From SZUA-36 sp963727635 (lineage in GTDB: Bacteria > Pseudomonadota > Gammaproteobacteria > Xanthomonadales > SZUA-36): 64,000 bases of DNA. This document shows positions 1-8,908 of the stretch, piece by piece. The notes beneath the pieces were generated by a model. It saw nothing but the letters and a program-made list of their open reading frames with translations. It was not told the origin of the DNA and did no database searches. The translations under genes were made by a program, and so were the position numbers. The stretch spans positions 1 to 64,000 of the forward strand of contig CAVSHP010000025.1 of assembly GCA_963727635.1 (NCBI GenBank), read 5' to 3'. How positions within the stretch are numbered: the first letter of the stretch is position 1; each line of letters begins with the position of its first letter.

Positions 1-375
1 CCGAAGATTTCGAGGATCAGCCCCCAGGTACGATAGATAGCCTTGGTCTCGAGCGCGGTTTTCGAGGTTGCGCTGCTGGATCGGCGACAAGGCGCGCGTC
101 GAACACGACGAGCCCCGCCTCCTCCATCCGCACCTGCGCCCGCGAGCATCTCCGACCTGTCCACTGCCGATCAGCGTCGCCGGTTTCGTGCAGCGCGCAC
201 CCGGAAGGCAATGCTGCTCGACGACCGCAGCGCCGATCGCCGCGGCGAGCCCGGCGGTTTCGGCCAGGCGCGCCTCGGCGTCGCGGCCGCGTCCTCCCTG
301 ATCGGGGAGGACGACGATCGCCTTGGCGCCGCGTGTGAATTCGTCCCGATCGCGCTCGAAGCCGGACTCAATCCT
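1..375 (-). CDS. hflX: HflX-type GTPase, N-terminal part (cut by window edge, frameshifted)
   Basis: The minus-strand translation matches the N-terminal region of HflX, a ribosome-associated GTPase. It contains FTRGAKAIVVLPDQGG, then a stretch like ARLAETAGLAAAIGAAVVEQ, then ATLIGSGQV and, in another frame, VVFDA followed by LSPIQQRNLE. At least two frame changes are needed to join these pieces, so the reading frame as given is broken. The G domain lies beyond position 1. The gene begins at or overlaps the end of hfq, the usual alphaproteobacterial order ntrX-hfq-hflX. The start codon cannot be fixed because of the indels. Identification rests on the combined motifs and the neighbours. Confidence 0.72.
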
Positions 376-860
376 CGTCGATAATCTCGCTGCTTCGTCT
401 GCCAGGTTGAGTGGATGCGCCGGCTGGATCGTCGAGACCGCGTGTTTTGTAGACGAGCTGCGCCATGTCCTTCGCGCTGCAGCAACATGCAGAACAGGTC
501 GAAGGCCGCAATCCGCCCTGGAGCATGACGCCGTTGACCAGGAACATGGTCACTGGGCTTCGCGCTTCACGCACGCGCGTTGAGGAAGATTTCCTGCGAG
601 CACGGCTGCTTGCTTCGTCATTCGCCGGCCGCTCGATCGTGCAGCAAGGTCGATCGGGCCGGCCGGCATGATCGTCGAGATGGCGTGCTTGTAGACGAGT
701 TGCGACTGGCCGTCGCGGCGCAGCAGGACCGAGAAATTGTCGAACCAGGTGACGATTCCCTGCAGCTTCACGCCTTTGACGAGGAACATCGTCACCGGCG
801 TCTTGGTCTTGCGGAGCGCATTCAGAAAGATGTCCTGAAGGAGTATTGCCTTTCGGCCAT
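368..860 (-). CDS. hfq: Hfq RNA chaperone with two tandem Sm modules (frameshifted)
   Basis: Two successive Hfq-like modules are readable. Module 1 begins at an ATG at 858-860 and, after one indel, reads AILLQDIFLNALRKTKTPV, then TMFLVKGVKLQGIVTWFDNF and the Sm2 signature QSQLVYKHAISTI. Module 2 repeats the pattern: REARSPVTMFLVNGVMLQG, then QLVYK, where removing one base gives HAVSTIQPA. Hfq binds the 3' ends of small RNAs and mRNAs as a hexamer; a fused two-module form would assemble differently. As I recall, such double Hfq proteins occur in some Sphingomonadales. Several indels break the frame. The gene sits between ntrX and hflX. The stop at 368 is the one in the frame as read and could be an artefact. 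Confidence 0.75.
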
Positions 861-950
861 TTTATGACTCCGTTTTTGGCGGGTCTGGCCCGCATGCGTC
901 GTGTCCCGGCGTCGGCATCATGCGCTGGTCTTCGGCCATGAATGCTCAAT

Positions 951-2374
951 CTAGGCACGCTGCGTGCCCATGTCCATATGACTGCATGTGCGATCAATCG
1001 TCGCTTGCGCGCTCTCGCTGATGCCGAGCGACTTGAGCTTCCGGTGCAGCGCCGAACGTTCCATGCCGATGAAGGTCGGCGGTGCGCGAGATATTGCCGG
1101 AAAAGCGCCGATCTGGACGCGCAGATATTCGCGCTCGAAATTTCGCGCGCCTCGCGCAGCGGCGCGCCCATGATCGCGGTGGGCTGCCGCCGCTCACCTC
1201 GCTCTGGTCGCCCATGCACTTCGGCCGGCAGCATGTCGAGTATCGATCCGCCCATCCGGTCGCCCGGCGCCAGGATGATCGTGCGCTCGACGACGTTGCG
1301 AAGCTGGCGGACATTGCCCGGCCAATCGTCGGCCTGCAGCGCGGCCATCGCATCTGCCGGCGATCTCGGCGACGGCAGCGGCGTTCGGCGGCATAACGCG
1401 CGATGAAATGCTCGACCAGCGCCGGAATGTCCTCGCGCCGGTCGGCACAGCGGCGGGATGTCCACCGGAACGACGTTGAGGCGGTAATAGAGGTCCTCGC
1501 GGAACCGCCCGCGGCGATCTCCTCCTGCAGATCGCGCGCCGTCGCCGAGACGACGCGAACGTCGACCTTGACCGGCCGTTGTCCGCCGACCCGCGTAAAG
1601 CTCTGATCGGTCAGCACGCGCAGGATCTTGCCTGGGTGGTCAGCGGCATGTCGGCGATTTCGTCGAGGAACAAGCGTGCCGCCATGCGCCTGTTCGAGCA
1701 GGCCGGGCCGGACAGGCCGCCCTCGTCCTCGCCGCCGAACAGCTCCTCTTCGACCCGTTCGGGCGTCATCCGCGCCGCGGTGACGACGACGAACGGCGCC
1801 TCGGCGCGGGCTCCAGCCATGGAGCATGCGCGCGGCGACTTCCTTGCCGACGCCCGCCGGGCCCGGTGATCAGCACGCGGCTGCCGGTGCCGGCGACGCG
1901 CTTCATCGTCGCGCGCACGGCGATTGATCGCTCGAATGTGCCAGTCAGCTCGTCCTCGCCGACCGACCGCGCACGCAGCAACTGCGATTCTCGCGGCGCA
2001 ACCGCTCGGTCTCGGTCGCGCGCGCGACGATGGAGCAACAGGCGTCGGCCTCGAACGGCTTTTCGATGAAATCGACCGCGCCCGCGCCGGATCGCGGCGA
2101 CCGCGGTATCGAGATTGCCATGGCCCGAAATCATCAGCACCGGCATGACGGATCGCGCCGCTTGATCTCGTCGAGCAGTTCGAGGCCGTCGAGCCGCGAG
2201 CCCTGCAGCCAGACATCGAGCAGCACCAGCGAGGGGCGTCGCGTCGGCGATTGCCTCCAGCGCCGCATCGCTGTCTGCGGCCTGCGGCGTCTCATATCCC
2301 TCATCTTCCAGCACGCCGGCCACGAGTTCGCGAATGTCGTGTTCGTCGTCGACGACGAGGATGTCGAGTGCCAT
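951..2374 (-). CDS. ntrX: NtrX-type sigma54-dependent response regulator (frameshifted)
   Basis: The start MALDILVVDDEHDIRELVAG is a receiver domain, followed by a region around DVWLQGSRLDGLELLDEI that holds the phospho-acceptor Asp. The AAA+ sigma54-interaction domain is readable across frames: GGTLFLDEIADMPLTTQA, then VLTDQSFTRVGGQRPVKVDV, then DDWPGNVRQLRNVVERTI. The C-terminus is a Fis-like helix-turn-helix (FSGNISRTA) ending in a TAG at 951-953. This matches NtrX, the partner of NtrY in nitrogen and redox control. At least five frame changes occur in 1.4 kb, more than anywhere else in the window. Neighbouring hfq and hflX support the alphaproteobacterial assignment. Confidence 0.8.
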
Positions 2375-2450
2375 GAAGTCGAGGTGTTCCGGGTACGAGT
2401 AAGGACTGGAGGGGATGGGTCGCCGAGGTGATCGTCGGCCGGTTCGTCGA
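2375..2450. other. Probable assembly or recombination junction between alphaproteobacterial and gammaproteobacterial DNA
   Basis: Left of this point the DNA is very GC-rich and encodes the ntrX-hfq-hflX order. Right of it, base composition drops and the genes are gammaproteobacterial. The thioredoxin-like frame coming from the right runs without a stop into the ntrX start region, so its natural end is missing. This fits a splice through the gene. The exact base cannot be placed by eye. Confidence 0.6.
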
Positions 2451-2989
2451 CCGCTTCAAAGCCAGAAAGCAAGGCCGGGTCGAACGCATCGTTTCGATCA
2501 AATACATGTTCTGCATGCTGATATCGGCAGCATTGGCCCACTGGTGCCGGTTGTGCGCATTGATAACCTGGCCGCTGACAGGATCAACGATCAACACAGT
2601 AGGTGTTGCGTAATAAACCGGGATTCCCAGGCTGGTGATGACTCTTTACCCTTGTCGAGGTAGCCGACGTCGACGAACAGGGTTTCATAATGCGCATCGA
2701 TGGTCGTGCTCAGTGGGGCCTAAAAGACGCGAGCGCCAGCGCCCGGCTGTCATGACACCAGTTGGCACCCAGAACGACCAGACAGACGCTTGTTGCTTAC
2801 CCTTGCCGCTGCCAGTTTTGCAGCGAGATCAGCCATGGGATCGGCGGAAGCAAGGTACAACTACCTGGATTCGACGCCGGGATAACGGGTTCTATTGTCG
2901 CCACTTCACTCGCCGCCCGGGTGTTTCCGGCGAAGATAATCCAGTGCTGATCAGATGGCAAGCAGGACGTAAATCATCTGTTTTGTCAT
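2400..2989 (-). pseudogene. Exported thioredoxin-family protein, frameshifted and truncated at 3' end
   Basis: The start at 2989 gives MTKQMIYVLLAI, a short hydrophobic export signal; the next frame continues into an alanine-rich stretch. Further on LVVLGANWCHDSRAL carries the active-site motif WCHDS, a CxxS-type thioredoxin centre. This is followed by HYETLFVDVGYLDKG and by IPVYYATPTVLIVDP, which includes the cis-Pro loop (ATP). The order matches a family of periplasmic thioredoxin-like proteins. At least three frame changes are needed, and the C-terminus after LLSGFEAVDEPADD is lost at the probable junction near 2.4 kb. Substrate unknown. Confidence 0.55.
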
Positions 2990-3033
2990 GGTCGTCAGAC
3001 CTATAGTTCCGGTTTAACTGGGCGGGAACCGGT

Positions 3034-5755
3034 TCATTGCCCCAGCCAGGTATCCATTTCCGGTTTGTGTTGCTCGGCCTTGGCCACGCACAGGTCAATA
3101 CTTTCCAGTGTCTGCGCCAGGTTGCCTTGGGCCACCGGTCAAGCTGTCGATATGCCCCGCGAAAAATCCTGCACTTCGGTCTCGTTTTTCAGTCATTGCA
3201 AAATTCGCGGCCGACAAGGGTCATACGGCCCCAAGGTTCTTCAGGGATACGTGACAGGATCCGATCCATGTTCTGCTGGAACCATAACCAGGTGGCGTCA
3301 CGGGTTTCCGGCATCAGTACCTGCGGAAAAAGGATGCTGTAAATCTCGTTATCACGTAACTCCGGTGAAAAAACCAGTTCGCGAATCTCGGCGGATTTTA
3401 CCGGATCCTTGGTGTTGCCGATAGCATCGAGCAGCCACCCGCGCACCACTGCATCGGTTGAACCCACCGCCAGTTGATACAGGTGGTCGACAAAGTCGGG
3501 CCCCAGTTCATCCACTGCAACGACAAGGGCGGTACCCACGATGATCGGATTGGCGGCATCGGGATGAAGCTGGTTATCCGTTCCATAACCGCTCCAGGCT
3601 TTGGCCATCTTGACCAGTTCAGTCCGCAACTCGGGTTGTTTGGCAGTTTTTGCCATGAAGTTGACCAGTGTGGTTTGCAGTTGGGCCTGTCAGATCGTCG
3701 ATTACATCCAGACCGGTATCATCCAGTTTGCTCGAGTAGTATTCGGCAAAACGTAACTCGAGGGCCTGTTTCTGTCCTTCGCCGCCATGTGCTCATACAT
3801 GAAATTCATCTGCTCGATGGGTGCGGTCGCCACCTGCCAGTCCGGGCTGGCAATCATTTGCGGTGACAATCGACATCAGCGTGGCAACATCCAGTTCACC
3901 TGAATTGAATGCGCCGTTGAGACTGCCGAGCATGGCCATCATTTCGTTGGTATTTAGCCTGTCACTATTGTCAAGCAGCGGGTCCAGTCGTCTGTTGGTT
4001 CATGGTGAAGCGATAATAACCGGCGCTGTCGGCGTTCGGCATGATCCACTCGGGGCAGGCTTGCGGCAGTTCAAAAGTTTGTTCTTCTGCCGTCAGCAGC
4101 AGGCAGGTAGTCGTTCATCATCCGTATTACCGAGACGCAAACAGACGGGATGTGCCATTGTTGATCGTGATTGCCGCTTGAGCCGAGCGGGAAATAACGG
4201 GACTGTTTCAAGTGGATACTGAGATTTTCGTCATCGCAATGGCTGGCGATTTCAACAAGTGGCAGACCGGGTTGTTCAAGAAAGGAATTGAAGGCGGCAA
4301 TTACCACGATCTGCCGGGTTGTCCGTTCGAGGCGGCGCCCAGGTGACGGATGAAATCATCTGCGCTCGCCTGCCATATTGAAATTCGTCCATGTAATTGC
4401 GCACACCCTGGCGGAACTCGTCCCTCCGAGATAATTTTCAAACATGGAAAGCACTGCGCCACCCTTTCTGTAGGTGATGCCGTCAAAGGCGGTGGCAATA
4501 TCATCATTGCTTAAAATCGGTTGCCGGATCTGGCGCGCATTTAGCAGCGAATCATCTGTCATAACAGCGAGTCTGCCTGATAGCAGGTCGCGGCGAAAAT
4601 TGGCTTCCGGCTCGGCCATGTCCATGGCAACATGGGCCATCCAGGTGGCGAAAGATTCGTTGAGCCAGATGTCGTTCCACCATGGCGGCGTTACCAGGTC
4701 GCCAAACCACTGATGGGACGAGTTCATGCGCATGCACCATTTTATAGCTGCGCTTGCGTTCCGGCGTGGCGGTATCGTCGAACAGCAAAAGCGATTCACG
4801 ATAGGTGATGGCCTGCGTTTTCCATCGCCCCGGCGCTGAAGTCCGGCACCGCTAGGATATCCAGCTTGGCCCAGGGGTAGGGTGTGCCGAAGTAGCTTTC
4901 GAGTGCAGTGACAATGGCGTTTGTGTTTTCCAGTGCATAGGCCAGTTGCTCACCCTTGCCCTTGACCGCGATACCACGCAGGGGCAGGGGATGGTCGCGC
5001 ATTCGGTCGCCGGCAGGTCCTGCGCATTCCACCACGTCAAAATCCCCCACTGCGAATGCGACCAGGTAGGTGGGCAGTGGTTCTGTCGGGGCAAAATGGA
5101 CGACTTTCATGCCGTCGATAATTTCACTCGAAAGCTCGGGTGTATTGCTGATCGCGACCTGGCTTTCAGGCACGATCAGGGTGGTGGTAAACGGTGTTTT
5201 GAAGCCTGGTTCATCGAAGCAGGGAAAAGCCAGGCGCGCAGAAATGGCTTCGAACTGTGTGAAGGCGTAATCGTTGCCGCTCTCGGAAACCTTGTACAGA
5301 CCCTCCAGCGCCTGGTTGAAAGGGGCGCTGTATGTGATTTCAAGTTGAATCCTGCCCTCTAGCGGTTGCGGTGAACTGATCCTGACAATCCCGGAAGGGT
5401 CGACCTGCGCGTATGTTGCGCTGAACGTGTTGACGCCGTCGGACAGTCGCACACTGCTGGCCTCGATATTTTTACCATGCAGGTAGAAGTGGTCGTGGCT
5501 GCCGGTGATATCGAGGTCAATGAGGATTGTTCCATTGAAGTCGTCCAGTTGCGGATTGATGGTTATTTCCAGTTGATAGCTAACGGGCCGAACGTCGGCA
5601 GGCAGCTGACCGAGTGGGATGTCATCCGCCGGGCTTGCTGTCGCATTAGCTGGCTCAAGCGCATTTTGTGCTGTTGCAGGTTCCCTTTGACAGGCGGTCA
5701 GGTTGAGCGCAACAATCAGGCAAACAATCAGCAGGCGGAACGCGGAACCGTGCAT
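3034..5755 (-). pseudogene. M1-family aminopeptidase lipoprotein (several frameshifts)
   Basis: The start at 5755 is preceded on the minus strand by GGAGGAT and gives a lipoprotein signal ending LNLTAC. The N-terminal beta-saddle domain is intact to about residue 310 and ends with the M1 substrate motif GAMEN. A frameshift follows near 4,800. The zinc site is then read across two frames as HAHEL plus SHQWFGDLVTPPWW (HExxH), with NESFATW carrying the third ligand. The helical ERAP1-like C-terminal part is in pieces, with a 155-codon open stretch at 3189-3656 and a last piece ending EMDTWLGQ and a TGA at 3034-3036. The enzyme would trim N-terminal residues from peptides in the periplasm. The indels look like sequencing errors, since each piece keeps conserved residues. 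Confidence 0.8.
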
Positions 5756-6049
5756 CGGATGGATCCTCCGGGGCAAGCAAATCGTGGCAGTGTACCCACC
5801 TTGTGAGCCGCGGTCGAGTGCATCTACGGTTTCTCCGTATACCATGGTCCAGGCAGGCGTCAACCATACAAATAATTGACTGACCACGATGTCGTTCGTT
5901 TGCCATCAACCTGACTGAATAGAATTCGGCTGGTGCAGCGTCTATCCTAGAGGTACAAATTGAATTTTTTTCGCAGTGTTCCGGTTTTTAAACCGATTGC
6001 CGGATTTATGTATTACGCCGAGTGTATTTTTGTCCGGCAGGGAGCAAAT

Positions 6050-6994
6050 ATGACAAATCTGAAAATCATTGCACTGGTATTCACACTGTTGCTCGGTGGG
6101 TGCGTCTCAACCAGTCAGCCAATTTCACCCGACTCATTGAATCACTTTCGTGACACCCTGGTGGATTTGAAGGTCAAGTCGAACCAGGCCATGACATTCG
6201 AATACGAATGGAATTACCAAAACTTCAAAGAGCGGATAAAGACGCAGGAACGAATCGATCCCACACCGCTGACACTGAAGTTTTGCGGCGGGAACTACGA
6301 ATGGCAATGGGGTGATTGTGAACCCAACAAATCCAGGATTCCTGTCTTTAACGTCATTGCCCATTCCAGGGATGGACTTGCAGAAATCAACCAGGCAATG
6401 ATTGACTACGCAAATTTCCTGATCCGGCTCAATTCCGCCAACGAAAATTCAAAGGCAAGCCTGGAGGCGGCCGCGAGTCAAATTGGCAAGGCAACGTCTT
6501 CCATAGCGTCGCAGTTTGGCAAAGAACTGAACCAGGCCAGGGTCGGCGCCTTTGCAGACATCGGTGTGAGTGTTGTACAGCAATTGCTGGCAAAAAAACA
6601 ACGTGATGGTCTGGCGGCAGTAATGTCGGATTTTCAGCCGGGTGTGCAGTACTTTTCCAAGCTCGGCTCGCTGGCCATGGAAGCTTCTGCGACTGGAATC
6701 AAGGAGGAATATAACAATGAAAACAAGAAAATCGCCCGCGCAATTCCCGTCGAGACCGATGCTGCAAAGCGCTTGACCCTGGTCGAAAAACTTCTGAAGC
6801 TGAACGAACAGACTAGTGCTCAGCTGGATGCGCTCAGTGTCCTCGGCGCCGCCTATGAGGCCCTGCCCAACGCCCACGAAGAATTGATGTCAGCGCTCAG
6901 GTCCGGGCAGCAAGCCAGCCTGGCGGAACTGGTCGGACACGTCGAGTTGATTGGCAACATTGTCCAGACCTACCAGAAACCCGAAACCGAATAG
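6050..6994 (+). CDS. Lipoprotein of unknown function, mostly helical
   Basis: I do not recognise a family. The ATG at 6050 follows GGGAG and gives a lipoprotein signal with lipobox LLGGC (Cys about residue 18). The start is preferred over the upstream ATGs because only this one places the signal at the N-terminus. The mature part (about 295 residues) is rich in Ala, Glu, Lys and Leu and looks helical. A short Cys/Trp-rich insert (LKFCGGNYEWQWGDC) lies near residue 80. It opens a run of same-strand genes: small helical protein, C11 protease, CHAT protease and two exported proteins. That context suggests the envelope-facing part of the same system; its role is an inference. Confidence 0.7.
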   Translation: MTNLKIIALVFTLLLGGCVSTSQPISPDSLNHFRDTLVDLKVKSNQAMTFEYEWNYQNFKERIKTQERIDPTPLTLKFCGGNYEWQWGDCEPNKSRIPVFNVIAHSRDGLAEINQAMIDYANFLIRLNSANENSKASLEAAASQIGKATSSIASQFGKELNQARVGAFADIGVSVVQQLLAKKQRDGLAAVMSDFQPGVQYFSKLGSLAMEASATGIKEEYNNENKKIARAIPVETDAAKRLTLVEKLLKLNEQTSAQLDALSVLGAAYEALPNAHEELMSALRSGQQASLAELVGHVELIGNIVQTYQKPETE

Positions 6995-7003
6995 GTGAAC
7001 CTT

Positions 7004-7348
7004 ATGACACAGGATGAAAAGATTGCACTGGTTAACTACCTGATTTTCTTGCGGGGCAAGTTGCAAAGCCTGGCCATAAAGCTCGTGATGCTCGGAGAAG
7101 ACCCGGCAAAAGTCGATGAGGCGGAAGAGCAACTGGCGGACAGGATCAGCCGCTTGCGCGTCAACTTGATGCAACAGTGGCAGGGTGATGCGAGCCAGTT
7201 ACTGGTTGAACTCAGGCAATCAAATGAGAACGCACAAAGACGTCTCAGAGAGCTGGAAGACGCACAGGACAAGGCCGAAAAACTGGCCAATATCCTTGGC
7301 TTGATAGACCGGGGGTTGGCAGCGGTGGCAATGTTGGTGCCCAGGTAA
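7004..7348 (+). CDS. Small helical coiled-coil protein, unknown function
   Basis: This 114-residue protein has no signal peptide. It is highly charged with heptad-like Leu spacing (QSNENAQRRLRELEDAQDKA) and ends in a short hydrophobic stretch (IDRGLAAVAMLV). AGGTGAA six bases before the ATG at 7004 supports that start over the GTG at 6995. It begins 9 bases after the lipoprotein stop, so the two are probably co-translated. I recognise no domain. It could be an adaptor or a partner of the lipoprotein. Confidence 0.65.
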   Translation: MTQDEKIALVNYLIFLRGKLQSLAIKLVMLGEDPAKVDEAEEQLADRISRLRVNLMQQWQGDASQLLVELRQSNENAQRRLRELEDAQDKAEKLANILGLIDRGLAAVAMLVPR

Positions 7349-7579
7349 AATAAAACATTACGTTTTTCTATTGGCGGACATTGGTAACCCTTACGCCTGA
7401 CGCCCACGCCGGTCATCGATTAATTCTGGACTATACTTTATACAGGACATCAGAAAACTCAAGCTGCGCACAGAGTGCATGATTACCACGAGAAGGAATG
7501 TGGGAAAGACGAGTTTTCAGAGATCGAGGGACTGATGGAATGAAACCCACTTCAAGCATACCGGGGGCTGATCAGCCGC

Positions 7580-8812
7580 ATGGTTAAGCATGCCGATTGG
7601 ACCTTCATGGTGTACATGGCCGGTGACAATAGCCTGTCGGCGGCCGGTGACGCGGATCTCAACGAGATGCGCCGGATCGGTTCCAGCGAGCGCGTAAATG
7701 TGCTGGTTGAATTCGACAATGCCGGCGACCATGGCACGCGCCGGATTCGCATTGGCAAGGATGGCGCCGGTGAATCTATCGAAATGCTGGGCGAGACCGA
7801 TTCGGGCAGCCCGGAAGTTTTATCCGGCTTCATTACATGGGCCGCGGAAAACTACCCCGCGGACCATTACGCCCTGATCCTCTGGAACCACGGGGGCGGA
7901 TGGGAACCCGCCGAGGTCGACCGCATCGCCCGTTCCATTGCCTCACCCGGATACGACGGACGGGAGCTTGCCGAACGTTCCGCCAGTCCACTCGGGCGTG
8001 TGTTCTTCCGCTCGTCACTGCAGGAAATCTACAGTCTTGCCGGCCCTGCTGAACGCGCAATCTGTTCAGATGATGGCTCGGGTCATTCGCTTGACACCAT
8101 TGAGCTGGGAAAGGTGATTGCCGCCGGGGCGGAAAGCATCGGCCAGCCCTTCGACCTGCTGGGTATGGACGCCTGCCTGATGAGCAGCCTCGAGGTGGCT
8201 TACCAGTTGCGTGATCACGTCCGCTACGTGGTGGCATCGGAGGAGAACGAACCCGGGAACGGCTGGCCCTATGACCGCATCCTTGACCGCCTGGTTGCCA
8301 ATCCGGGTATTGCAGCAGGGGATTTTGCTGCCGGCATCGTCGCCGATTACACTGCCTGGTACGGCGTTCATAATGCCGATGCCATCGTTACCCAGGCGGC
8401 GTTGGACCTGGGCAAACTGTCGTTATTGACCGGACCGCTTGACGAACTCGCAGGTTTTCTCAGCGCAGGCATGGCCGAGAGTTACAGGGATATCTGGCAG
8501 GCCCAGCGCAAGGCGGCCAGGTTCTGGCACAACACCTTGTGGGACATCGGCCATTTTTGCCGGGAACTTGTTCAGGCTACCCGGCTTGCTGGCATCGGAG
8601 ACGCTGCCGGGGCCGTGTGGGATGTGCTTGAGCCCGGTCCCGGGCGCTTGCTCTGCGCCGAGTCGCATCGCGGTGAAAAAGTTCGTCAATGCCGGGGTCT
8701 GACAGTCTACCTGGTGCCGCCGATAACCGAGATCTCATGCTACTACCGTGAATTGGACTTTGCCTTGAACCACGCCTGGATTGGAATGCTGGAAAACTAT
8801 CATGCAGCATAA
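7580..8812 (+). CDS. Peptidase C11 (clostripain-like) caspase-fold protease
   Basis: A 410-residue protein of the clan CD clostripain family. The N-terminus WTFMVYMAGDNSLS is the typical first strand. The catalytic His lies in LWNHGGGW (about His104) and the catalytic Cys in LLGMDACLMSSLEVAYQL (about Cys199), so the dyad is intact. Such enzymes cut after basic residues and often need self-cleavage; the stretch between His and Cys contains several Arg residues that could serve. No signal peptide is visible, so it is predicted to act in the cytoplasm, unlike classical secreted clostripain. It lies 231 bases after the small helical gene and about 100 bases before a second clan CD protease (CHAT). 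A neighbourhood of caspase-like enzymes suggests a signalling or defence proteolysis role (inference). Confidence 0.88.
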   Translation: MVKHADWTFMVYMAGDNSLSAAGDADLNEMRRIGSSERVNVLVEFDNAGDHGTRRIRIGKDGAGESIEMLGETDSGSPEVLSGFITWAAENYPADHYALILWNHGGGWEPAEVDRIARSIASPGYDGRELAERSASPLGRVFFRSSLQEIYSLAGPAERAICSDDGSGHSLDTIELGKVIAAGAESIGQPFDLLGMDACLMSSLEVAYQLRDHVRYVVASEENEPGNGWPYDRILDRLVANPGIAAGDFAAGIVADYTAWYGVHNADAIVTQAALDLGKLSLLTGPLDELAGFLSAGMAESYRDIWQAQRKAARFWHNTLWDIGHFCRELVQATRLAGIGDAAGAVWDVLEPGPGRLLCAESHRGEKVRQCRGLTVYLVPPITEISCYYRELDFALNHAWIGMLENYHAA

Positions 8813-8908
8813 GCCGGCATACAGTTATTGCGCCCCGGGTATCGGCTCGAAAGGGACAACAGCTGCTGATTTCCTGAGTAGCCGGTGGACAGGGGAGTGC
8901 CTGTCATC

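Noticed and set aside
1..2374. Horizontal transfer of an ntrX-hfq-hflX block into a gammaproteobacterium
   Set aside because: The dense indels and abrupt gene break at the junction make an assembly or contig-end artefact more likely.
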